Origin: Prolixibacteraceae bacterium
GTDB taxonomy: Bacteria; Bacteroidota; Bacteroidia; Bacteroidales; Prolixibacteraceae
Reading direction: 5' to 3'
DNA: 40,241 bases
Assembly: GCA_003516705.1 (NCBI GenBank)
Contig: DPCJ01000128.1
Coordinates: 1-40,241 of the forward strand
In this document: piece after piece, positions 17,011 through 24,786 of the stretch
Layout: each line of letters begins with the position of its first letter
How positions within the stretch are numbered: position 1 is the stretch's first letter
Notes under the pieces: generated by a model
What the model was told of the DNA's origin: nothing
The model's database searches: none
The model's input: only the letters and a program-made list of their open reading frames with translations
Translations under genes and position numbers: made by a program

Positions 17011-18693
17011 TTATTTTTTTACATATTGAAATAATTCACGGAATACCCGTGTATTTTCTTCAGCCCGGGTGAAAACCTCAAGCAATGCTGGTTGTTGTAG
17101 CTTGGGTGAATAAAACTCCGCCAGCGTTTCTTCCAATTCCAGCTCGTTTCCGGCTTTAAAATATTGCAGGCCGAAAGCTTTTGCCAATCCTTCAGCTTTG
17201 TGGTTATTTTCAGTAAAAAAATGTTCAGCAAAAGCCGGAGACTCAGCCGGACCCTTAATCAGGCTGAAAATATTTCCGCCGCCGTTATGGATGACAATAA
17301 TGCGCAGGTTCGGCCCAATATACTTGTTCCACAAGGCATTCGAGTCGTAAAAGAACGACAGGTCGCCCAGAATCACCGTATTGAGTTTCTCCGATTCGCT
17401 GGCAAAACCAACAGCGGTTGACAAACAGCCATCAATCCCGGCTGTCCCCCTGTTGCTGAAATAGAAAGCATCTTTAACGCGGCGATGAATTAAGGCATAA
17501 CGCACCGGAGAACTGTTACCGACGTGAATCACCGAATTGGAAGGAATACCGGCGGTAACTTGTTCAAAGACTTTCATATCGCAAAATGTTGTTTGCTGAA
17601 CAAATTCATCTCTGAGCTGGTTTACACGGGCTTCCTTTTCTTTCCATCGCTGCTGCCAGGTTTTATCCGAATCGTTTGTTTTTTCGGAAAGCGAGACAAG
17701 AAAATCAGTTGCATCAACCTGAATTACACGGGTCAGCGACTGGTAAGTATCGAAATGTTCAGCGCCAACGCTTAAATGCCATTGTTCAGCAGGTTTATGC
17801 TTTCTCAAAAATTGTTTCAGCGATTTTGATACAAACTGACCGCCAAAAGTAATCAGCAAACCGGGCTGGAATTCCTCTGTTTTATCCTGCAGTATTGCAG
17901 ACATCAAAGCGTCGATACTTCCACAGAACATTTCGTCCGAAAGATTGGATAAATGCTCATGAAGCACGACGGCTCCCGACTTTCCGACAAATGCAGCAAG
18001 TGCATTTTCCAATCCGGGATTCGGATTTTGCTGTCCGGCCAGAATCAATATCTTCGGCGAAGAGTTCAGTATTTCTGCCAGTTTTTCGGTTTCATCTTCT
18101 GCCAGGGAAAAATGTGTTTCTGCCCAAACAATTTCTTTTGTGTCGGGCAATGGTTCATCAGCCAGTTCGTGAAGTGGTTCTTCCAGCGGAATATTAATAT
18201 GCACCGGGCCTTTTACTCCTGATGCAGCCATATTCAGGCATTCGTTAATCTGCCGTGCTGCAAACCAAAGCTCTTTCTCCGATTCGCCCAGCGGAAGACT
18301 AATCTCTTTCCTGATAAAATTTCTGTAAATTCCTTCCTGCCTGATACACTGGCTTTCCGCCTGATCAATCCAATAGTCAGGCCGATCGGCGGTAAGCACA
18401 ATCAGCGGAATATTTTGGTAAAATGCTTCTGCAATTGCCGGAGAATAATTCAGTGCAGCAGTGCCCGAACTGCACACAAGCACAACCGGATTTTGTTTTG
18501 CCAGCGCCAGGCCCAACGCAAAATATCCGGCGCTTCGCTCGTCAACCACGTTGCGACAGTAAAAACCATCACAGCCGGTAAATGTATTAATCAGCGGGGC
18601 GTTGCGGCTTCCGGGCGAAATTACAACATCTGTAATTCCTTTTTTTAGCAGCAATGCAGCCAACTGTTGTATATGTTTTTTTGTTGATATCAT
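17011..18693 (-). CDS. menD: SEPHCHC synthase, thiamine diphosphate dependent
   Basis: 560 residues, the normal length. Adds succinic semialdehyde from 2-oxoglutarate to isochorismate. The N-terminal ThDP domain begins ISPGSRNAPL (25-34), and Glu52 in VDERSAGYFALG is the cofactor-activating glutamate. The C-terminal domain has the ThDP/Mg motif from GDLSFFYDSNALWN (443-456) to NGGGNIFSL (470-478). Overlaps the menF stop by four bases (18690-18693). Confidence 0.95.
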   Translation of the reverse strand: MISTKKHIQQLAALLLKKGITDVVISPGSRNAPLINTFTGCDGFYCRNVVDERSAGYFALGLALAKQNPVVLVCSSGTAALNYSPAIAEAFYQNIPLIVLTADRPDYWIDQAESQCIRQEGIYRNFIRKEISLPLGESEKELWFAARQINECLNMAASGVKGPVHINIPLEEPLHELADEPLPDTKEIVWAETHFSLAEDETEKLAEILNSSPKILILAGQQNPNPGLENALAAFVGKSGAVVLHEHLSNLSDEMFCGSIDALMSAILQDKTEEFQPGLLITFGGQFVSKSLKQFLRKHKPAEQWHLSVGAEHFDTYQSLTRVIQVDATDFLVSLSEKTNDSDKTWQQRWKEKEARVNQLRDEFVQQTTFCDMKVFEQVTAGIPSNSVIHVGNSSPVRYALIHRRVKDAFYFSNRGTAGIDGCLSTAVGFASESEKLNTVILGDLSFFYDSNALWNKYIGPNLRIIVIHNGGGNIFSLIKGPAESPAFAEHFFTENNHKAEGLAKAFGLQYFKAGNELELEETLAEFYSPKLQQPALLEVFTRAEENTRVFRELFQYVKK

Positions 18694-19802
18694 TCCTGTT
18701 CAGGATTAATGACTGATAACAAAGTTTTAGCCTTTTCGTTGGTTTCGTCCCATTCGCGTTCGGCAACCGACTGGGATGTTATTCCTCCTCCGGCATACAA
18801 TATAAACTGACCTGAAGTTACTTCCATGCAGCGCAAATTTACAAAAAGACAGACTTCACCATTTAATCGCCAGGGACCAAGAAACCCTGTGTAATATTTC
18901 CGTTGATACAGTTCTTTTTGCCTGATAAATTCATCAGCCTGGTCTTTGGGTAATCCGCACACAGCAGGTGTTGGGTGAAGTTCGGCGACAAAATCGCCGA
19001 GGCAGGTGTCAACCTTTTCTTTTGGAAAGAAAAACGAGGTTTTTAAGTGAGCCACTTTTCCGCTCTCCAATGTTTCGGGTCCCAGTGTTTTGTATAGATG
19101 AATATTGAATTTGAAAAATACTTCGAGCAGATAACGCGATACAAAAGCCTGTTCTTCGATATCTTTTGTACGCCACCAGTAATCCGAGTCGGCACGGCGT
19201 GGTTGGGTTCCGGCCAGCGAAACAGTTTCAAAATCCGATTTCTCTGATCGCAAAAAAACTTCAGGTGTGGCTCCCATCCAGGTTCCGGCATAAGGCAGAT
19301 TAACGAGGTAGGTAAACGCATTTGGCGTTTGCGCATTCAACCGTACAAAAATATCGCCCAATGAACTTTCGGTTCTTGTGACAGGAATTTGCCGCGAGAT
19401 AATCACTTTAGCCAAAACTCCATTTTGAATGGCAGCAACAGTTTCGTCGATAGTTTGCAGATAATCGTTTTTCGATTGAAAGGAATACTCTTCAGAAAAC
19501 TGTTCATCTGAAGCAATTGGTTCAAACTGGCTTGCATCAATTTCGCTTATTTTTTGCGGATCGGAAGAGTAAAAACCGGGTTTCAGCAACAAAAGCGGGG
19601 AGTTGCCGGTAACCCTGAAAGGGGCAAATACAAACCCTTCGTCACCGTTCAGCGAATCGAAACGGTTTAAAACCGCTACCTCCGAAGCGTTTCCGACCAT
19701 TAATGATACCTGCTTATTGCGCGGATAAAACCAGCAGGCAAAAGCAATTTGCTTTTCGAGCAAATTATCAAGAGTTTCTGCCAGGTAGTTATTTTCTGTC
19801 AT
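18690..19802 (-). CDS. menF: Isochorismate synthase
   Basis: 370 residues, chorismate-binding superfamily. Converts chorismate to isochorismate, the committed step. Lys132 in LAKVIISRQI is the expected water-activating base. ELHPTPAVCGLP (274-285) and YAGGGITSQSVAEREWDET (336-354) hold the Mg and substrate sites. The gene could in principle serve a siderophore route, but its overlap with menI (14 bases) and menD (4 bases) places it in the menaquinone operon. Confidence 0.93.
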   Translation of the reverse strand: MTENNYLAETLDNLLEKQIAFACWFYPRNKQVSLMVGNASEVAVLNRFDSLNGDEGFVFAPFRVTGNSPLLLLKPGFYSSDPQKISEIDASQFEPIASDEQFSEEYSFQSKNDYLQTIDETVAAIQNGVLAKVIISRQIPVTRTESSLGDIFVRLNAQTPNAFTYLVNLPYAGTWMGATPEVFLRSEKSDFETVSLAGTQPRRADSDYWWRTKDIEEQAFVSRYLLEVFFKFNIHLYKTLGPETLESGKVAHLKTSFFFPKEKVDTCLGDFVAELHPTPAVCGLPKDQADEFIRQKELYQRKYYTGFLGPWRLNGEVCLFVNLRCMEVTSGQFILYAGGGITSQSVAEREWDETNEKAKTLLSVINPEQE

Positions 19803-20229
19803 TCCGTTCTACAATCATGTTTGTCACTCTTTGTATGGAAATAAGTTGCCCCGATTCCGACTCAATGGTAACATCCCAAACGTGTGTTTGGCTGCCTTTG
19901 TGTATAATTTTTGCTGTCGCAAACACTTGTCCGCGCGAAATACTGCCGGTATGATTGGCGCTTACCTGGATTCCTTTCACATCCGAACCCTGCATATCCA
20001 CCATCAGCATACTTCCGAGCCCTGCAACCGTTTCGGCCAGAGCCAGACTGGCTCCGCCATGCAGAATCCCTCCGGGTCGATGTGTCCGGTGATCGACAGG
20101 CATCGTTGCTTTTACCATGCCTTCTGCAATTTCAGTAAAACGTATTCCAAGCGCTTCAACCAATGTGTTTTGCGCAAACTGGTTGATTTGTTCAATCGGG
20201 GTATTCACATCAATTTTCTGAAACATCAT
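19789..20229 (-). CDS. menI: Hotdog thioesterase, probable DHNA-CoA hydrolase
   Basis: 146 residues, a single hotdog domain of the PaaI/YdiI type. The segment HRPGGILHGGASLALAETVAG (50-70) carries His57 and Glu66, matching the catalytic pair of E. coli MenI, and VKGIQVSANH plus GSQTHVWDVTI also resemble it. Would release DHNA from DHNA-CoA for MenA. Two adjacent ATG codons (20229, 20226) are possible starts. First gene of the menaquinone operon. A general acyl-CoA thioesterase is the alternative, but location favours MenI. Confidence 0.82.
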   Translation of the reverse strand: MMFQKIDVNTPIEQINQFAQNTLVEALGIRFTEIAEGMVKATMPVDHRTHRPGGILHGGASLALAETVAGLGSMLMVDMQGSDVKGIQVSANHTGSISRGQVFATAKIIHKGSQTHVWDVTIESESGQLISIQRVTNMIVERNDRK

Positions 20230-20347
20230 TATCCCTTTTTTAGAAAAGGTGAATTTATGAAAAATGCTGAATGCAATAAAAAATCACCTGCTTTTTGGGC
20301 AACAAGCTTTCAATCCTTGTTTTTCAGGGAATTATGATTTTTGTGTT

Positions 20348-20761
20348 TTACAACGACGCCCAGATTCTTGCCAGCGAGTAACCGGGCGCTTTTATTTCGA
20401 GGTCGAGAAAATAGCCAAACGGTGTTTGAGCCGTGATAAATCCCGCATTTTGCAAGCGCTTTTCTGCGAGGTTAAAAACTTCGCGTGTAAATTCGACCGA
20501 GGCTTTTGATTCGGAAAGATGGGCAAACGAGTGGAGAATAATACTATTGCAGTTGTTTTTACGGGCTGTCCATTTCAGGTGGTTCACCAACTTTTTTTCA
20601 CGGCTTTCTGCATCGCTTTGTTCATCGGTTTCTTCAATTTGAATAAATGCCAGAATGTGGTTGCTGAAAGTGGCACCTTCATTAACATCTTCGGCTGTTT
20701 CAATGGTTTTAACTGTAGGTTGATACGCAAATTTATCTACATACATTACCAACACTTTCAT
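20348..20761 (-). CDS. Freestanding archaeal-type threonyl-tRNA synthetase editing domain
   Basis: 137 residues, all of it one domain. The N-terminus MKVLVMYVDKFAYQP, the substrate loop ILHSFAHLSESKA (75-87) and the C-terminal TPFGYFLDLEIKAPGYS (113-129) match the N-terminal editing domain of archaeal ThrRS (tRNA-Thr_ED, related to D-Tyr-tRNA deacylase), where it removes serine mischarged on tRNA-Thr. The archaeal motif PYAHLS corresponds to HSFAHLS here, and APFGWYK to TPFGYFL. No aminoacylation or anticodon domain follows, so it would act in trans. Bacterial ThrRS normally carries its own, unrelated editing domain, so its role here is unclear. Its ATG overlaps the stop of the haem-binding gene by four bases. 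Confidence 0.82.
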   Translation of the reverse strand: MKVLVMYVDKFAYQPTVKTIETAEDVNEGATFSNHILAFIQIEETDEQSDAESREKKLVNHLKWTARKNNCNSIILHSFAHLSESKASVEFTREVFNLAEKRLQNAGFITAQTPFGYFLDLEIKAPGYSLARIWASL

Positions 20762-21228
20762 TCTTCGGAAGCTTTTAAAAGTTCTTCGCTTTTCTTGTCG
20801 ATCCAGGCCAGCAGGCTTTTCTTCTGTTCTTCGCTCAGTTTTGCTTCGGGGTGCATCATCACATACGATTTTAGCGGCATTTTTGCCTGTTCAACCTCCT
20901 GTCTGATGTCTTCCAAAGCTCCAATTTTATCGTAATCATCCAATGTTGCCCATTCCGAAAAATTAAGTTCTTTTTTACCTTCGGTCACATGTTTGTTTAT
21001 CATCCACGAAACCGGTGAAATTCTGTCGTACCAAACACTTTTGGTATTGTTCGAATGGCAGTCGAGACAGGCATTTGTAATAATTGTTTCAACATCAGCG
21101 GGTATTTGTTCGTGTTTGAAAATGAGGTTGGTTGTATCGGTGTTGCTGTTTTTTTCAGGCTGAAAAAATTGCAAAATAACGAAGGCAATTGCAGCAATTG
21201 ACAGCAGAATAATAAGGATGCGGCGCAT
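20758..21228 (-). CDS. Membrane-anchored haem-binding domain protein (single CXXCH)
   Basis: 156 residues from the ATG at 21228; the frame opens at 21261, but the 21228 start gives a clean N-terminal helix (RRILIILLSIAAIAFVILQFF). The exported domain has CLDCH (54-58), then SVWYDRISPVSWMINKH and LNFSEW, and later AKMPLKSY with a Met that can serve as distal ligand, ending with LSEEQKKSLLAWI. This is the Haem_bd domain common in Bacteroidota, a small c-type cytochrome-like unit in the periplasm. Coupled by a four-base overlap to the tRNA-editing gene, an odd partnership. Confidence 0.85.
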   Translation of the reverse strand: MRRILIILLSIAAIAFVILQFFQPEKNSNTDTTNLIFKHEQIPADVETIITNACLDCHSNNTKSVWYDRISPVSWMINKHVTEGKKELNFSEWATLDDYDKIGALEDIRQEVEQAKMPLKSYVMMHPEAKLSEEQKKSLLAWIDKKSEELLKASEE

Positions 21229-21259
21229 ATTAAAAAATATTAGATTTGAATTACCCCTC

Positions 21260-21297
21260 AAATTAAAAAATCCTCCCGAAGGAGGATTTTTTAATTT
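21260..21297 (-). terminator. Strong hairpin terminator between the two haem-binding genes
   Basis: A perfect 17-base-pair stem (21260-21276 with 21281-21297) around the loop CGAA. Read on the minus strand it ends in six T, eight bases after the 21305 stop. The A/T-rich outer stem makes it symmetric, so it could stop transcription both ways. It lies 32 bases upstream of the next start, so the second gene either needs its own promoter or depends on readthrough. Confidence 0.85.
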
Positions 21298-21304
21298 GAT
21301 TTTA

Positions 21305-21688
21305 TTATTTCATCAGTGATTTTGCTTCGTTGCTTGCCCAATCGAGCAGAATTTTCTTTTCTGCGTCAGTTAGTTTTTTGTCCGGAAATTTTTCAAGGAA
21401 TTTTGCCGGCGGCATTTCGTTTTCTTCAAGAGTTTCTCCTATTTCCTTCAATGCATGAATCATTTTTGGTTTCGATAACGATTCCATCGTTTTCATATCG
21501 AGTGCTTCCTTGGCTTTATCGTTTTTCGAATCGGTGTTATGACAACCAATACACGATTTTTCGATGATTGCCTTTACATTGTCGGGCATTGCCGGAGCTT
21601 TTGACTCTGAGGATATTACAGTTGCATTTACCGAATACGCGGTGAAAAGAAAAAGAACAGCAATCATAAAAACACTTTTTTTACTCAT
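21305..21688 (-). CDS. Secreted small haem-binding domain protein (single CXXCH)
   Basis: 127 residues. Signal peptide 1-22 (SKKSVFMIAVLFLFTAYSVNA). The mature part has CIGCH (46-50), a lysine-rich helical middle, NEMPPAKFLEKFP with a potential Met ligand, and LTDAEKKILLDWAS at the end, the same plan as the Haem_bd protein next to it but shorter and without a retained membrane anchor. Predicted periplasmic electron carrier or haem sensor. The partner oxidoreductase is not apparent nearby. Confidence 0.83.
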   Translation of the reverse strand: MSKKSVFMIAVLFLFTAYSVNATVISSESKAPAMPDNVKAIIEKSCIGCHNTDSKNDKAKEALDMKTMESLSKPKMIHALKEIGETLEENEMPPAKFLEKFPDKKLTDAEKKILLDWASNEAKSLMK

Positions 21689-21790
21689 GGCATAAATTTT
21701 TACTGGTTAATGAAATTTTACTATCTGCCACAATATAACACTATTCCCGATGGTTTTGTTTCAGTTGGTTTTACAGATATTTTCAACCGT

Positions 21791-21820
21791 TTGTACATGA
21801 CATTATAAAATTTACTTTTG
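21791..21820 (+). promoter_or_regulatory. Bacteroidota-type promoter of the secreted protease
   Basis: TTG at 21791-21793, a 19-base spacer and TACTTTTG at 21813-21820, a full match to TTG-N19-TAnnTTTG. The ATG is 26 bases further on. Confidence 0.8.
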
Positions 21821-21845
21821 CAAAACAAACTGAAATAAATCAATC

Positions 21846-24026
21846 ATGATTCGGCGCATTTTCGGGTTATTTATCCTGTTTTTTTTCGCTTTTGGAGGGA
21901 TTGTCAGAGCCCAGATTTCAGAAGGTGGTAAGCCAATGAAACCCCGTGAACTCAAGAGTTCGGCAGGATACAAAGTTGAAATGCCTTCGTATTTGAGGTT
22001 TTTTAAAAGTAGCCAGGAAGAAATTTCAGGCGAAAACAAGTTAAAGTCGCTTCAGTTTGCCTATCCGTATGAAGTAAATCTGACTCCGGAAAATTCTGGC
22101 GAATGGTTTTCGGGCGATAACGGTTACGCCATCTGGAAACTCACAATCCGCTCGGAGGATGCATATTCAATATACCTGATATTTAATGATTTTGAATTGC
22201 CTGCGCACTCAAAATTATTTGTTTACAGCGAAACAGAAGACCAGCTTTTAGGTGCATTCACTGCTAAAAATAATTCGCCGTCGCACAAATTTGCTGTCGC
22301 TCCGGTTGCCGGCGACGAGATTACCGTTCAGCTTGAAATGCCAGAATCAATGCAAAAATCAAATCCGTTCAGGATTGTTAAAGTAATGCACGATTATACA
22401 GGCATTTTGAAATCAGACGATCGTCGTCCTTTGGGTTTATCAGGGTCATGCAATGTCAATGTAAATTGTGAGAGTTGGGAAGAATGGGGCGATAACAAGA
22501 ATTCGGTCGTAAGAATTATTACAGAAAGTGGAGAAGTTTGTTCGGGTGTTCTTGTTAACAATACAGCTGAAAATCAAAAACCGTTTATTTTATCGGCTTC
22601 GCATTGTTACGACCGGTGGAATTATGCTGAAACAGCCGTATATGTTTTCAATTACGAAAGCCCTTTTTGTAAATCTCTTGACGGTGATCCTGTTAATTCA
22701 ATTTCGGGCGCTGTAATGAAAGCACAATACGATAGCCTTGATTTTGCACTTGCCTTATTAAATACTGTTCCATCACCTGCATACCAACCTTATTATACTG
22801 GTTGGAATCGTTCAACAAGTTTGCCGCAATCGATGGTAACGATTCATCACCCACAGGGCGACATAAAAAAAATTGCCAGCGACAATGGCCCGATAACAGT
22901 TGCCAGTTTTGATAATGTTTATGTAAAAAATGCATTTCTGAAAGTAGCGCGCTGGGATGTTGGTGTTACAGAAGCTGGTTCGTCGGGTGGCCCGTTTTTC
23001 GATCAGAATAAACTGTTGGTTGGAACACTTACCGGCGGACAGGCTGTTTGTGGTAACCCTGTAAACGATTATTGCAACCGTTTTTCTATGGCATGGGATT
23101 TTAAAAGTGATACAACAAAACAGTTAAAACACTGGCTTGATCCTGTAAAATCGGGTGTCGAAAAAATTAACGGAAAGCAGTTTAACACGGGCGAAAATTT
23201 GTGCGGCACAATTAGTAATCTTACTGATAATGACTCGTACAGCCTGATTTCTGCACTCGACGGTACTGCTTTTGCAGGATACTGGGGTGGTTCTAACAGT
23301 CTGGGTATTACCGAAGTGATGGAAAAATTCACTACCGAGGCTTATTTGCATATTCACGGAGTTTCGCTGGGTGTGGCTAAGTTTAAAAGCAAAATAACGA
23401 ATGCAAGCAGCACAATTACGGTTAAAGTTTACACAGGATTTTCTCAGCCCGACGAACTTATTTACTCCCAGGATGTAAGCACTTCGTCGTTGGTAGCCGA
23501 TGCCTTGAACTACATTAAATTTACAGAAACTGTTGTGGCCGGAAGAAACTTTTTTGTTGGTTTTGAACTCACCAATATTCAGCCGCTCGACTCTTTTGCA
23601 GTATATCAATCGCTCAGGGCTGCCACTTTACCCAACCAGTTGTATCTGAAAATTAACAACCAGTGGAGTAGTTATACCAATAATAACGATGCAAAAAAAT
23701 CGATGGTCAGTATTATTGAGCTTGTTGCCTGTAATATCGATGATTTTAGCACCGACACGCCATTGGTGGAAAATCCGGCTGATATTCTTGTTTTTCCAAA
23801 TCCTGTTTCCATGCGTTTTACAGTTGAAGCTGGTCAGGAAATTCCCGACGAAGGCAATATTTCGGTAATGAATTTATTGGGGCAGGAGTGTGCAACGGCC
23901 AAAAAAAGGTTGAGCGAACGAAAAGTGGAAATCGATATGGGTGGGAATGTTCCGGGGATTTATTTTGTGCGGTTTAACACTGGTGCGAAATACATTACCA
24001 GGAAAATCTCATATGTTCCCTGGTGA
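21846..24026 (+). CDS. T9SS-exported trypsin-like serine protease (Lys-C / lysyl endopeptidase type)
   Basis: 726 residues. Signal peptide 1-22. An N-terminal region to about 190 resembles a propeptide. The chymotrypsin-fold domain (about 198-440) has the triad His253 (SASHC), Asp299 (DSLDFALALL) and Ser380 (AGSSGGPFF), and several cysteines typical of the lysyl-endopeptidase subfamily (SCNVNVNC near 201-208). Residues 440-630 form a beta-rich region. The last 80 or so are a type A T9SS sorting domain: VFPNP, a middle strand with NLLGQE, and PGIYFVRF near the end. It would be secreted or anchored at the surface through the type IX system. Specificity for lysine is inferred from family resemblance. 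Confidence 0.88.
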   Translation: MIRRIFGLFILFFFAFGGIVRAQISEGGKPMKPRELKSSAGYKVEMPSYLRFFKSSQEEISGENKLKSLQFAYPYEVNLTPENSGEWFSGDNGYAIWKLTIRSEDAYSIYLIFNDFELPAHSKLFVYSETEDQLLGAFTAKNNSPSHKFAVAPVAGDEITVQLEMPESMQKSNPFRIVKVMHDYTGILKSDDRRPLGLSGSCNVNVNCESWEEWGDNKNSVVRIITESGEVCSGVLVNNTAENQKPFILSASHCYDRWNYAETAVYVFNYESPFCKSLDGDPVNSISGAVMKAQYDSLDFALALLNTVPSPAYQPYYTGWNRSTSLPQSMVTIHHPQGDIKKIASDNGPITVASFDNVYVKNAFLKVARWDVGVTEAGSSGGPFFDQNKLLVGTLTGGQAVCGNPVNDYCNRFSMAWDFKSDTTKQLKHWLDPVKSGVEKINGKQFNTGENLCGTISNLTDNDSYSLISALDGTAFAGYWGGSNSLGITEVMEKFTTEAYLHIHGVSLGVAKFKSKITNASSTITVKVYTGFSQPDELIYSQDVSTSSLVADALNYIKFTETVVAGRNFFVGFELTNIQPLDSFAVYQSLRAATLPNQLYLKINNQWSSYTNNNDAKKSMVSIIELVACNIDDFSTDTPLVENPADILVFPNPVSMRFTVEAGQEIPDEGNISVMNLLGQECATAKKRLSERKVEIDMGGNVPGIYFVRFNTGAKYITRKISYVPW

Positions 24027-24031
24027 TTTTT

Positions 24032-24775
24032 TTATTTAATCAAATTCAGTAACCCATTAATTATTGTCAGCGGATGAGGCGGATTTCCCGGAATGTAAAG
24101 GTCAGCTTTTACATTGTTTAAAATGCTGCGGTCGTTGGCGGTGCTGTCGGCAAAAATACCACCGCTGATGGCGTCAACTCCGCACAGTATAAAAAGTTTA
24201 GGCGATGGAATGGCTTCCCAGGTAACTTTCAAGGCTTCGACCATGTTTTCAGAAATGGGGCCTGTAACAACCACTCCGTCAGCGTGGCGCGGCGAGGCAA
24301 CAAATTCAATTCCGTAACGGCCCATATCAAAATTGGCATTTCCGCAGGCATTCAACTCAAATTCGCATGAGTTGTCACCGCCAGCTGAAATCTGTCGTAG
24401 TTTAAGTGATTTTCCAAAAGTGGTTTTGATTTTTTTGTCGATAATGGTTTGGTCAAGCTCGATTTTCTTTTGCACCCCTTCTGAAATAATCAGATTTTCG
24501 AGCTTATTTGTGCTGATTTTATGGTCGTTTGTAAATCGTATTTTTTTGGGAAAACGAAAAGCACATTCGCCACAGAAATTACATTTTGCTAGGTTAATAG
24601 TAACAGGTTTTGCTGAAATAGCACTCAACGGACAGCAATTGACAAGTGCATTTTCATCCACTTTTTCGAGGCTGATTTCCGGTCGTCCGCGAAAAGGTGC
24701 AGGAACTTCAGCCGAAGTTGGGTCGGGGATGAACTGTTTGCCGTTGTGGTGTATGATTTTTATTTCCTGTAACAT
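24032..24775 (-). CDS. Ehr-like small subunit: half-ferredoxin fused to a HyfI/HycG (NuoB)-like domain
   Basis: 247 residues. Residues 30-85 are a degenerate two-cluster ferredoxin: the first half keeps only its CP (Cys48, beside Cys47), and the second half keeps CNFCGEC (Cys65, 68, 71) but has Phe75 where its CP cysteine belongs. The survivors are exactly the set for one [4Fe-4S] cluster. Residues 115-247 match HycG/HyfI (GIEFVASPRHADGVVVTGP, SGGIFAD, YIPGNPPHP). Of the four proximal-cluster cysteines, only the second remains (Cys137); the others are Asp134, Asp201 and Asn231. The domain probably has no N2-type cluster. Last gene of the operon, 11 bases after the large subunit, 5 bases from the convergent protease gene. 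Confidence 0.85.
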   Translation of the reverse strand: MLQEIKIIHHNGKQFIPDPTSAEVPAPFRGRPEISLEKVDENALVNCCPLSAISAKPVTINLAKCNFCGECAFRFPKKIRFTNDHKISTNKLENLIISEGVQKKIELDQTIIDKKIKTTFGKSLKLRQISAGGDNSCEFELNACGNANFDMGRYGIEFVASPRHADGVVVTGPISENMVEALKVTWEAIPSPKLFILCGVDAISGGIFADSTANDRSILNNVKADLYIPGNPPHPLTIINGLLNLIK

Positions 24776-24786
24776 CTTTCAAACTT

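Noticed and set aside
21229..21261. Upstream extension of the haem-binding gene
   Set aside because: The extra residues push the membrane signal away from the N-terminus; the ATG at 21228 gives a normal signal anchor.
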